This document shows positions 22,964 through 33,760 of a DNA stretch of 64,000 nucleotides, in pieces. The number at the start of each line of letters is the position of its first letter. Positions within the stretch are counted from its first letter, which is position 1. The notes beneath the pieces are model-generated. The model did not search any database. It saw nothing but the letters and a program-made list of their open reading frames with translations, and was not told the origin of the DNA. The stretch is from Spizellomyces punctatus DAOM BR117 (taxonomy: Eukaryota; Chytridiomycota; Chytridiomycetes; Spizellomycetales; Spizellomycetaceae): positions 619,102 through 683,101 of the forward strand of contig NW_015971549.1 of NCBI RefSeq assembly GCF_000182565.1, given 5' to 3'. The position numbers and the translations under genes are program-made.

Positions 22964-25069
22964 TCAGTGTCTATCGCTGCCCTTGACTACCTCTCCCATC
23001 CTATAACCTTCTTTCTTGCCGGGTATCGCAAACATACTTTGATCTATTGGATATGTCGTGCTGATGTTTTGAAAGGTGATGACGGCACTCAACGGTAACA
23101 GACCGATGGGTATCTCAATCTGGACTGAAATGAGAAAACGTAGGTATCAGTAACCATGTTAACAGGTACAGGAGAAAAAGCAGATTTACCTGGAAATCCC
23201 GGCGGGAGTTGCACACCAAAAAACTCTTTTAGAGATCGAATGTGCTCGTTTGTTCCCATTCCGATTAACTCTAGCAATGGGAATAGGGTTTCGACTTTGA
23301 TTGGAAACTCATCAGATTGCAATGACGGTGGTGGTGTTGGAGTGGCTTGAACAATCGTTGGGAATGATGAATACGCGGCTGCAGCGGCCGTATCTTTTTC
23401 TATAATTTCCTTTTCGGCTCCCTCTGCCATTGGTGTCTCCTCTCCGCCCTCGTACATCCATAATGTCGCTTTGTAGTTTCTGGAAGTCTTTTCTAATATT
23501 TGAGGTCGACCTACATGTAGGTACTCTTTCTCTTGTCCTTGTGAAAAGAACTGTTCATATGTGACTTCCGGGGTCGGGGGAGGGTCTAACGTTGGTCTGA
23601 AACGGGCAAGTTCCCGGAAAGCCTTCTTGGCTTTGGCCAATTCTTCTGGTTCATTCCACTCGCCCGCTTCGTACTTGCGGATCTTCTCGTCTTCATCCTC
23701 CTCCTCTTCTTCCTCCCCCTCTGGAAGAGGGTTATCCTCTTTGGTCGGTGGTAATGGGTTGGCTTTCAAATGCTCTGTTCGCGTTTTGTTTACACATTCC
23801 AAGGCATCAACGGACCATACATGTGTTTCCCATGGACCAACTCGCTCGTTACGGTCCACCTGGAGAAAAGTTAGCTCATGCTCTGGTGTCACATGCAACT
23901 AGCCAACAAGTAACCTTAAACGTCCAGAATCCACTTTGTGTTCTAGAGAGACTGAAAGATGAAAAGTCAAATTCGGGTGCCGCAACCTAACGATGCAATG
24001 TGGATCACCAAGTCTCCTAGTGCAAATTAAGACCACATCCTTACCATCTTTGTGTTTAGACTGATTGATATTTCTTCTTCCACCTCCTTGGCGCCGATCG
24101 AAAAGTCCCTTGGCCATACTAGCTGAACAACGCGGCGTTGATGGTCACAAATAACCAATTGTGGTCCTTTTGGTGCTGTCAGTATTTGAATCCAATATGT
24201 AGAAGCACCAAACTTGTGAATTACCATCTTTCTCTTCGGTGAAGATGATGGAAATATCACCACGGACCCATGACAAGCTTTCAAAGCCGACAAGCGTCGT
24301 GTCGATTCGAATCGACTTTCCCTGTATGCAAAATAGACAAGTGTTGGATATGTGCGTTGTTTCTAAGCGCACGGTTCACACTACTTACCTTTTTGAAAAC
24401 CTGCGGAAAGCATCGCCGGTGAACGATTTGAGACCCACGTCGCACATCAAGCATTATGAGTAAATCAAACCATTACCTTGTATGTATCCTGCAGAGTTGA
24501 ATGTTACTTATATGTGAAATGGACAGTGCAAATCAAAAATTGGACATACCGAGGGACAAATGGAGCTCACAAAAGGGATGATAGATTTAAACGACCAGTG
24601 CATCTCGAGATAGAAGTCCTTCAGATCCTACCAAACGACAAGCATGCCAGAAATCAGTTTAACCCGATATATTTTGATCTTGTCTATCTCGTATTGACGG
24701 CCTGACCTTTGACAGTGCCCTCAACAGCTCTCCGCCTTTGGATTTGAACCAGAACGCCAGCTCCCTCCGCCGAGTTCTGTAAACCCATTCCATAACCTCT
24801 CGATCGCCATAGCTGGTAGCTTCTTGAAACGGAGTCCATCCGTCCATGTTCTTGAATAGTGTGGATGCACCGGCATCAAGAAGGATCTTGACGCATTCTT
24901 TTCGCCCGAGAGATATCGCGAGAGTTAATGGAGTTTGTCCGCGGCAGGTTTCTGTAAAGAGGGGACATGGAGTGGTTGATGGGTATGAAGAGAGATAGGT
25001 GCGGAGTGCTTCTGTCTCATTTTTGAAGATGAGACGATGGAGGTGATACTTGTCGGGGTTTCCCGACAT
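22964..25069 (-). CDS. ANKRD13-like ankyrin / GPCC-domain protein
   Basis: Multi-exon gene from ATG 25069 (MSGNPDKYHLHRLIF) to TGA 22966-22964. The N-terminus has two to three ankyrin repeats (RGQTPLTLAISLGRKECVK and GWTPFQEATSYGDREVM). Next come the GPCC-domain landmarks seen in ANKRD13 proteins: FWFKSKGGELL, IRIDTTLVGFESLSWVRGD, LVICDHQRRVVQLVWP and HVWSVDALECVNKTR. An acidic insertion (EGEEEEEEDEDEK) interrupts this domain, then PLLELIGMGTNEHIRSLKEF and FPVQIEIPIGLLPL before a short tail. Animal ANKRD13A/B/D bind ubiquitinated membrane receptors through C-terminal UIMs and help internalise them. No UIM is evident in the short tail here, so only the ankyrin-GPCC core is supported. Confidence 0.87.
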
Positions 25070-25705
25070 GGTCGAGGGAACTATTTCTTGCACTGCGTTT
25101 TTCAAAAGTGATGTAGAGGTGATGCAGTGACGTGAGCAACAGTGGTCGCAGCTAGGCTTTAAGTCAATTTCGCTAGGTTTATTCAACAAATGTTATTGAG
25201 CAATGTCCCTCCAAAACTTTCAGTTAATGTCACGCGCCTACCGTCGTCGTTTCCGCCCCCGCGCCCTTTTGAATTTATTCAGCAACCCTTGGCGGGAGGA
25301 ATATCGCTGTGCGGGATTTGGGATTTGAAGCGAAATGCTTTGTTCTTTTCAGGCCCAGTTTTGCTATTGAAGGGCATCTATCATTGGGTTTCGCATTGAG
25401 GGAATAACGGCATGATGCCTAGCCTCACAATTCATGTTCTCGTTACTATTAAAGACTCTTTACTATTGAAGAGCAATATATCTGCGTCTGCCGCCAAACC
25501 CATCTCAAACCAACTGGCACTTTATCCTTGCTCTTCTCTTATGCTTTCTGGCACTGCCTGCACAAAGTAGACGATATTCGCAAAGGGTTTCGCTACAGCA
25601 GGACACGACGCGACACGACACGACGCGGTATTCAGCCCAAAGTATTTTGTTTTGTTTACTCACCACTCTGGAGTCCACTTCAATTCTTGACTCGAGCTTT
25701 TCACC
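25070..25705. promoter_or_regulatory. Divergent promoter region, ANKRD13-like / QDPR
   Basis: About 635 bases between divergent starts. A near-tandem CGACACGACGCGACACGACACGACG stretch at about 25601-25626 is a short GC-rich direct repeat close to the QDPR start. No classical element was identified. Confidence 0.5.
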
Positions 25706-26818
25706 ATGGCCGCATCACACGCACTCATTTACGGGGGAGCAGGCGCCCTCGGACGATCCATCGTAGGCCAATTCCGCAAAGCTCAATGGGTAAGCCTTCC
25801 CCTCATGACCGCCCACCAACACAACACCAACACTCTATCTACAACAGACAGTCACCTCCATTGACTTTACACCCAACACCGAAGCAACACACAACATTGT
25901 CCTCGAACTGTCGGCCGCATCCGATTTGGATAAGACGGGTCGCGATGTGGAATTGAAGGTGGGGGATGTTGTCAAGGAACAAAATTTTGGAGCGGTTGTG
26001 AATGCAGCTGGCGGATGGGCAGGAGGTGCCTTGACGGATGAGGGTGAGCATCTGCTATGAAAGATAAGCGATAATGGAAAACTCATTTTATTCTAGGACT
26101 GTACAAAAATGTTACTTTGATGACGGCGCAGAGTGTTCATACATCGGTAATTGCGGCGAGAGTAGCTGCTCTACATCTTCAAGAGTATGTGCCAGATAAG
26201 ATGATGATCCCTGCTGCGTATTGAATTCGATTCTCAGGGGTGGGCTGTTGACATTAATCGGGGCGAGTGCAGCGACGAAGGGAACCCCAGGAATGGTATG
26301 TGTAAAGCGCAAGTAGATCCCAAAGTGTAGTGAATCTGATTTGTTTCTGCCAGGTCGCATACGGTCTTGCCAAAGCCGCCGTACACCAACTGGTTCAATC
26401 TGCTGCGGGCCCTGGAAGCGGATTGCCTACCGGTGCCAAAGCGACTGCGTAAGTGCCGTGTTGTGTCTGTGCATTTTGGCAATCTTGTTCTATCTGTTGA
26501 CTTTCCTGTAGTATTTTACCGTAGGTGTTTAGATGTTTACTGTCAGACACTCTATTGATGTATATCCGAGTACAGCATCACCTTAGATACACCTATGAAC
26601 CGCAAGTTTATGCCTGATGCTGATTACTCGACCTGGACTCCGCTTGAGACGGTTGCCGAGTAAGTGGCTACCGTTGTGTTATAGCTTAGATCACTCATCA
26701 ATTTGTGCAATTTTGTAGAAAAATTGTGGACTGGGCTACAGGCAAGGATGCTGCTGAAAACGGAGGACTGTACAAAGTCGTAACCAAGAGTGGAAAGACA
26801 GAATTTGTGATTGTGTAA
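25706..26818 (+). CDS. QDPR: Dihydropteridine reductase (quinoid)
   Basis: About seven short exons from ATG 25706 ([19 protein letters not shown]) to TAA 26816-26818. The Rossmann dinucleotide loop is GGAGALG. Later landmarks are [32 protein letters not shown], and the YxxxK active-site pair in [14 protein letters not shown]. The C-terminal exons give [20 protein letters not shown] and [13 protein letters not shown]. This is a short-chain dehydrogenase that uses NADH to recycle quinonoid dihydrobiopterin to tetrahydrobiopterin, the cofactor of aromatic amino acid hydroxylases. Length near 235 residues matches the family. The enzyme is patchy in fungi, and its presence suggests that tetrahydrobiopterin metabolism is kept in this lineage. 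Confidence 0.93.
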
Positions 26819-27048
26819 GAGGCTGTTGTTTTGTTTCCAGGGATTATGCATGATGGCATTATTCAGCATTGTTGTATTACATGGCATACAAAACTGCTAC
26901 ATTTCATAATTGCTAGCTATGTACTGCTTTAATATTCTTTTTTCACCACGAAGAAGCCAATACTATCCCTGTTGACTCCCACAATGTCTTTGGACATTAG
27001 CACCCCAACAAAACAGAAAGGGATCCTGCAATACATGTCCCCATCTTT

Positions 27049-28199
27049 TTACACCCCACGTAACAATGCCATAGACGAAAGTGTCTTTTGCGTACTAGGC
27101 GGTTCAACAGCATCATCCAAAACAGACCGATCAGACGGGTACATTGCGAACAACTTTAGCACTTCCTGACCAATGGTGGACATCAGTTCTTGTGTATCAC
27201 GCGAGTTTGGCACCGGTTTGTTTTCATTCGCTCTGTACGATAACAGAAGATAGACATGGGCCAATGCACCTTACCATATTACCAAAACAAGACATCATAC
27301 GTACGGGACTCTCAAATGCCTGAACACCTGATTTGGTACATCCTTTACAAGCAGCCACTCGAGCTTAAATACGCCCTTCCATTTCTGAGGATGCTCCCAC
27401 ACATCTGTCGACGCATTCCAATCTACGCTGCTGGTCATGCGTGCCACACCGCAAAAGCGCCCCGAAGAGGCTACTGAGAAAAAGAGGAACACCAGGGGTG
27501 GACTCCGGGTTGAGGTTCTAAAAGCCGTGTCGAGCCGGCGGTTACCGAGGTCCGTTGACGACCAGATGTTGTATCGGAGGGAGGCTTGGACGTTGTAGGG
27601 GCTTGAAGATTTGATGACAAAGTATCTAGCCTTTCAAGATTGTTACTTTTGTTTCATGCAAAGGGGACTAGGTGTTTGCACTCACTGCATCGGGTTTAGC
27701 CTTTGTGGGCCTTTCGTGCTTTTTTGGCAGAGGTATCACGCTAGGAGTCAACAAAGGCACTTGTTCCATGAACCGGCTTGCAGCGTCGCTCCATTCTGGG
27801 GTTTTCGCAGATTCAAATGGAGGTGGGTTCAGCGCTAGGCGATCTAAATTGGACTCTGAAACTATTCTCTTTCATATAAGCTTCTTTGAACAAAATGCCG
27901 GATTAAAAGTAACTGGGTGTACCCAATGTTTGAATCCCAGTGAACAACTTGCTCTCCTGCATGTCCAACCCAGAAAACGCAGTTGCTTTTGCCATATTCT
28001 CGGACTGTGGTGTCACCTGGCATCCCCACTCGGGGAGACGATATGTGAATGAAGATGTGGTGCTGGGTGATTTGATGAGTGCGAGACCAGTGTCAAAGGA
28101 CGAGGACCGGGAGCGCTGTCCTTCGAGGACGCCTGATTGGTAGCCTTCGTTAACTGCAGGATAGAGATGACACAAAGCAATGGGTAGCGTACTTTTCAT
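27049..28199 (-). CDS. YTH-domain m6A RNA-binding protein
   Basis: Minus-strand, several exons, probable start ATG 28199 (MKSTLPIAL), stop TAA at 27051-27049. The N-terminus is Ser/Thr-rich and disordered, with a linker ESAKTPEWSDAASRFMEQV. The YTH domain is complete across three exons: ARYFVIKSSSPYNVQASLRY, NIWSSTDLGNRRLDTAF, FLFFSVASSGRFCGVARM, DVWEHPQKWKGVFKLEWLL, KDVPNQVFRHLRV, and NENKPVPNSRDTQEL. Trp residues in NIWSS and in DVWEHPQKW stand where the aromatic cage of YTHDF proteins holds N6-methyladenosine. The domain sits near the C-terminus, as in YTHDF-type readers, so the likely role is cytoplasmic recognition of m6A-marked mRNA. The exact N-terminal exons and start are uncertain. 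Confidence 0.87.
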
Positions 28200-28994
28200 A
28201 GTATCATTGGGGACACTGCTCCTCCTGGCCCAAGCATCCCATCCTAATTCTTTTTCGTACATGCGGTTCCAAAAGAGAACAAATCTCGTTCCAAAAGCAA
28301 AAAGACAGACAAGCACCTAGAATAAAGTGCACTAAACAAAACAGCTGTGGGCTGAGGGGAGAGGGTAAGTAACTGCTCATTAACACACAGTTAGTTCACC
28401 CGCACGGTGTGAGAAAGATCCTGTTTCAATCCCAACCCTACCTAGAAGGCAGAGGGTCTCCATCAACCTCCATCATTTCCAATCATCACTAATTTTCTAT
28501 CGCATGACGAAACGTCCTACCAACTGCTCAAAATAAATAAACGGAGCTGTCAAACTCTTATATTTAAATCTCTGCACGGCTACGGAGGGGGTTTCTAAGC
28601 AAAGCCAAAAAGAAACCCCGCAAGAACTGTGGTTTCGTCATGCTGGATCCGGAACCTGATCAACCCAGCCCTACAAAAGCATGTGAAGAAAAGCAACTTG
28701 GAATCATCTCACTCGAGAAACGATGGGCTTGAGCGACCGCTTGATCGGTAGTGTGGCGCAGGCGCTTACGAATCGCGAATCTTGTGGTGAACACACCATG
28801 GAAGCTTTGTCCGCGTCGTTTTGTTTATGGTGTTTTGACTTTTTAGCACATGCTTTTCGAGTGAGGTTTTATTCCAAGGCCCTTCTTTACCAAAATTACC
28901 TCTCATTTATAACAACGTTCAGCATTTGATCAAACCTCTGCAAACCTCAAACCTGTCATTTTCCTTTGGTAGTTTACGTCGCGGCCGTCAGCGT
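28200..28994. other. Divergent intergenic region
   Basis: About 800 bases between the YTH gene start and the next plus-strand gene. A 9-bp inverted repeat (GGGGTTTCT ... AGAAACCCC) occupies 28588-28619 and can form a small hairpin. No convincing gene. Confidence 0.5.
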
Positions 28995-29992
28995 ATGTCA
29001 AAACCCATTCCAAGGGGTTGCACCAAGCCAATTATTAAAGCCCTCTCTGCTTGCACATCAGCCCACACAAGTAAGCACCAAACAATGCCCGTGCGACACA
29101 TGTTTGTCCCGACAACACCTTACGAAACTGCACGTGCAGCACGGATTGAGTTACTGCGTTCCAAAATGGCTGAAATGGGGTTATTGGAAGATCGACCGGT
29201 AGAGCGTACGCCAACGCCAGAAAAAAGATTGTTGCGGAAAAGGGTAAGTGCTAATGTTTATCGCACTTTTTGATAACGTTAATTAATATTTCATATCTAT
29301 TTAATACATTAATAATCTGTTGAATCTAGGCAAACAAAGTAGCACCGCGATATTCTCTAAGATTACAGAATGAGGTACTGTATCAGTGAGGGTTACTTTT
29401 GTTTTTAAAATGCCTAATGATGCTGTCGCTCTCAGGTTGATCAAGGTAAGTGTAAAGCATCGTCCATTGCTACTGACGTGCAGCCAGATCCAAACGTCAG
29501 GCAGATTGCCGAGCAGGTAAGTTCAGTACGTTCCAACTCACAATTCCGTCTTAAACTGACATCTACTTGAATAAGCAACCCACTTCCGCCAGCAGCAAAC
29601 CTCCACAACCTGACCTCTCCCCGGATGACACCATTCTTCTCCTCTCCACGTCCAAATCTCACCCCTTTCACCTCGCTCGTCTCAAGCACGTCCCCGCCAA
29701 AAGGACATGGGACACCCCAATAACGGTTTTCTTTTACAACCCCCTCCCCACACCAATCATGAGTCATGTAGCTTACACACTCGATTCAACACCCCACAAA
29801 GCCCACATCGGAAATACAATTGACAATGGGGAACGATATCCAAAAATGGTAACGTTGGAATGGGATGAGGATGATGTGACGCAAGTAGGGTGCCAGAAGA
29901 TCTATTGGGTCGAAAGTGAATTGTGGTATGCCTTTTGTGTTTTGGCGGAAAGGAATCGAAAGCAAGGGACAGTTGCATTGGAAAGGAAGTGA
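28995..29992 (+). CDS. Unrecognised spliced protein
   Basis: Starts at ATG 28995 (MSKPIPRGC) or at the in-frame ATG near 29083 (MPVRHMFVP). Exon 1 gives ARAARIELLRSKMAEMGLL and a basic RLLRKR end before a GTAAGT donor. Three very short exons seem to follow (ANKVAPRYSLRLQNE, VDQ, PDPNVRQIAEQ), each bounded by GT-AG. The last exon, about 29573-29992, encodes LSPDDTILLLSTSKSHPF, WDTPITVFFYNPLPTP, VTLEWDEDDVTQVG and WVESELWYAFCVLAERNRK. Codon bias and consistent splice sites support a real gene of about 260 residues. I recognise no domain. The last part could be a small beta-rich fold. Confidence 0.5.
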
Positions 29993-31970
29993 AAAGGACA
30001 CTTTTGGTTGTTTTTTCTTGCTTTTGCAATCATGCCGGGATGGACTTTATTTTCTTTTAGCAAATCTTTTTGCGGTAATGTTATGGTATAATTTGTTATG
30101 GCTTTGCCCCAAAGATTCTTTGCTTGATATCACTCCCATCCCCGCATTTATATGATATGCATACTATCATCGTGATATGACAATAGCACTTGTTGGCAGC
30201 GCGTCCGAAATGGTATACTCCAACACGTTTGTCCAGCAATAGCTGCCCAAAATTTGGATTCGTTTTCCATAACAGATGCTGAAATGCTGTATAATCGAGA
30301 GTGAGCTTCGGACATTAAAGCCGAGTTACAAGATTTGTATCTGCAAGACGTTTGCCGGGAGCTCAGAAAGGCTCAAGGGTCAGAGTACAGAGTATCGCCA
30401 TGAGCAGCCCCACATTTCCAGTATAGCTCCATCTTGTCCAGTTGCATTTGCCAGAGCATTGCTGTAGGAGATGGGACGGCACTTATTTGGTATTAGATTT
30501 CCTGACTCGCTGCTGCATCATCTCCCACATTGAAGTAGGTATGGATGCCAAGAAAAGTCCGGACCTGCCGTCGACTTGAAGGGTCCCAGCAAACCCTTAT
30601 CGAGTCTGTTCCCTGGTCATACGCATGGGAGTTGGAATGATCTGGGAATTCACCCACGCCGATGTAATGGGCTGCGACTATGGTCATCTGGAGCATCCCT
30701 GGATCAAAAGTATGGAGGTCTCAGAGATCTCCACAACCCCGCAGTCCAAGTCTTTTTGAAAATCGCAACATAGCCCAGTTTGCTCCTGCTGGTCACGATG
30801 CATAAACTACATAAAACTGCGCTAAACAGTCAGATAGTATCCCCTTCCACCACAGGGATCCCAGGTGCTCGAGTCATCTGGTGCGTCACTTAGCTTTGGT
30901 TTTCTCATGAACTGTCCTGTCAGACTGCCCAGGAGTTGGGAACTAGTAGTTAATCTCACAAACATGGTCATCTCCACCTTTCGTCACTACCTGGAAGATC
31001 ACCTGCGTCTTTTTCAAAGGGGCAGATTTATGGAAACACTGTAGATGGATGGGTTAGGGTTAGAACCATCAGCAAGGATCTTCTTGCGAGATGATATGAA
31101 AGACAAGCTTATGTAAATCCACACTGAGGAGGTGTGAATCCCAGGCATGTCCTGAGACTGCCAGGTATTTTCCACCTCGTGGTCCTTCCTGGGAATGATT
31201 GGGCAATCTGTCCACGTTACAGAACAATACCCAAGGATAGTACATTAAGACTGGAAAGTAAACTATCGTGGCAATGTACAGCATATATGAAAAGGGATAT
31301 CAAATCGTCCCAAAAGACAGTACATAAACTCGTTATGACAGTATTGGTTGAATGATTATCGACATTTACCGCCTTTCTCATGACTGAACTCCTCTGCGCA
31401 CACGGAGCGAACCTTGGTCGATCATGCAAAATCATGGATGTATCTAGACAAAATCGTCTGCCTGTTGTCCCACAAAGAATATTATTTGCAAACATCTACT
31501 GGGTAGGTGCAAGACCAGGCCATCATGGTATTTCCCATTGTCCGAAATGCGTCACGTCCTATATGGCGATACCTTGTGGTCCATATATGCCTTGTTTAAT
31601 GTTGGATAACCAGAGGACTCCGCCTCCTTTGGGCTTCTTGAACTTGGCTTGTTATGAGCTCATTGTAGCGTTTTCCATTAAGTAAACTGGTGACTCCAGC
31701 TGCAAAGCGAGAGGCTTGCAGCTGACTAATGTTCCGTCAACTAGCATCACTATCTGCATGTACGTTGACATCGTTTAGAGGGCTTGCCCACCGCGTGAGG
31801 TTGTCACAATCCCAAATGACGGCAAATGTCTTCGCAGATGACGCTGGGAAAAACTCATCTTTCGCCTCTTTCTCCTCCTCGCAGAACCAGTTTACCCAAA
31901 AACGAACATAAGTTTTGCGTCGAAACTCTCAGAAAAAGAAGAAGCATATCAAATCACGATACATAAAGAA
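29993..31970. other. Gene-poor intergenic stretch
   Basis: About 2 kb with only short, unrelated frames on both strands. On the minus strand, pieces near 31070-31280 and 30490-30700 look slightly coding (GPRGGKYLAVSGHAWDSH; DSIRVCWDPSSRRQVRTFLG) but could not be joined into a gene or assigned to a family; they may be remains of an old gene. A short GGGTTAGGGTTAG motif lies at about 31052-31064. Confidence 0.45.
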
Positions 31971-32344
31971 ATGAACCGCAACAATACGTCTCCCGAGTCC
32001 GCCGGAACCCGCAAAGCAGTCGATTCAGCAGCCGGGTAAATAGCCAAAGTCTTGTCCAGCAGGTCATGTAGCTGTGAATAACTTGGGTGTTCTTTTTGGA
32101 AAGGGTCACTGGCCAAACAGCGCAGACGGCAGGCCAAACTGCCGAAGCGGGCGTTGGAGTCGTGCCAGCACTTGTGGGCACGGTTGGTGATGTCGCAGGA
32201 ACCTTAGTCGGCGGAGTTGCAGACGTTACCGGCGCCACTCTTGGTGCGGTATCTGGTGGTGTGGGCTCCACGTTGGGTGCCACGAAGAATCTTGTGGGGT
32301 CCCTGGGGCTCGGGAGCAAAAGTGAGGAAGGAAAGAAGCAGTGA
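31971..32344 (+). CDS. Small Gly/Ala/Val-rich repeat protein
   Basis: Two exons, 31971-32035 and 32104-32344, join across a 68-nt GT-AG intron to about 101 residues. The N-terminus is MNRNNTSPESAGTRKAV. After the splice comes VTGQTAQTAGQTAEAGVG and then an imperfect Gly/Val/Thr/Ala repeat (LVGTVGDVAGTLVGGVADV, then LGAVSGGVGSTLGATKNLVG) with glycines every few residues, ending in a charged tail (SKSEEGKKQ). The repeat resembles 11-residue-period amphipathic segments found in LEA, perilipin-like or surface-associated proteins, and small proteins of this kind are common in fungi. No named family can be assigned. It is the first of several fungal-type genes in the more GC-rich block up to 40.7 kb. 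Confidence 0.6.
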
Positions 32345-33760
32345 GAAGATCTGACAATGAACCGTTGTTTGGTGTGCAGCTTTGCTATATTTGCATAACC
32401 TGTTTGTTTTCGAGTCAATACATTTGTGTATGATATGTAAATAAATTCGTCGAGGGCGCAATCACAAACATCTTTTCTAAAAGCGAAGAACGAAAAAGCA
32501 TGTTGCGGCACATAGTTGTGAAAAGATGAATTAACGGATGTGATCATGTACCCGCAATCTAAAGCCTTGCAATGCCTGTATACACAAAGCCCTAAGTGGA
32601 GGCCAACTGCTGTACTTCAAACCTGGTAGTCGCAGGATCTCACAGGGGTCAAAGCTATTGGAAAACGTCTGATAGGAAACACATGCAAAGATTTGACGGT
32701 AACTAACCAATATACTCAACTCAATAAACATTTCAACTTAATAGTCCATCTTCGTCCGCTTGACGTGTCTCCAACCACTGAGGGTGCTATTATATCTTTG
32801 AAAAGATACGGCACTGTCGTCCTGGCGGTTGATCCCATCATGGAACATCTGGTGCCTGGCGGTAGAATCACGATTCGGGAAGGGCAAAGATGTCAGAAAC
32901 CACTTATCCATCATGCCGCACATGAGGAAGATCGAAACTCGCGTAGCAGCTGCGAGAGCACGCTTGATGATTTTCAGCCGATGGACAGCGATGACCATAT
33001 TCCCGTATTCTGCTTTGATTTCAAATTGACACCTTATCCACCTTTGCTTTGTTGGGTGTCCTTTCCACTTATAATACATCCGTAGCTTCATATTTTTGAC
33101 TGGCTCGCATGATGGTCCCGTAGGCGCTTCTGGCGGTTGCCAGTTCAACTCAGTGTCATACCCGGAACTCAACTCCACTCACTTTTTCAAATTCTAGTAC
33201 GCAAACTTTCTTCTACACTGCCCGGTCCGGCTGATTTTCTCATTTCAACATTCTCCCTTTTAGCATTCATCATTACAGTATTGCTCCCCTCAGCGTTGAC
33301 AGGCAACACCTACCCGGGATCACGACAGAAAAAAAAAGCGTTAACTCGCGGGAATGTTGAACTGCGGGAAATGCGAGCTGCGGGTGCCCAACATGTAACC
33401 TACTCTTTTATTTTTCTCAACCGCACGTTAGACAGCCAGACAGCATGCAAGCTCTCTCGTGCGCTGGAACACACCCACCCGACCCAAATCATGAGTTGGC
33501 GACAACCAAGGTCGTGCGCAAGAAGCTGTCTCGTTCTTTTTTACCGTCGATTCTACATAGTAGCTTAGTAAATAGCTTGGTAGCTTCGACCATGTGTATT
33601 GTGGGACTTGACGCTATACATGATACAGATCATTGATGTACATATATACGGACTACTGGACTACTGCACTAATGCCGCTGACTAAAAAACTGACTCCGCT
33701 AAACTCTCGTATGATGTGACCCATGTCCAAAGGCTACAGGTTATGCCTATGCACAAATAG
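32345..33760. other. Intergenic with one unassigned ORF
   Basis: About 1.4 kb. The minus strand has an unspliced frame of 146 codons at 32738-33178 (landmarks MKLRMYYKWKGHPTKQRW and LSGWRHVKRTKMDY). It shows no recognisable domain and its reality is uncertain. Nothing else stands out. Confidence 0.4.

Noticed and set aside
31052..31064. GGGTTAGGGTTAG, a possible interstitial telomere repeat
   Set aside because: Only two units; expected by chance in a long window and no extended array.
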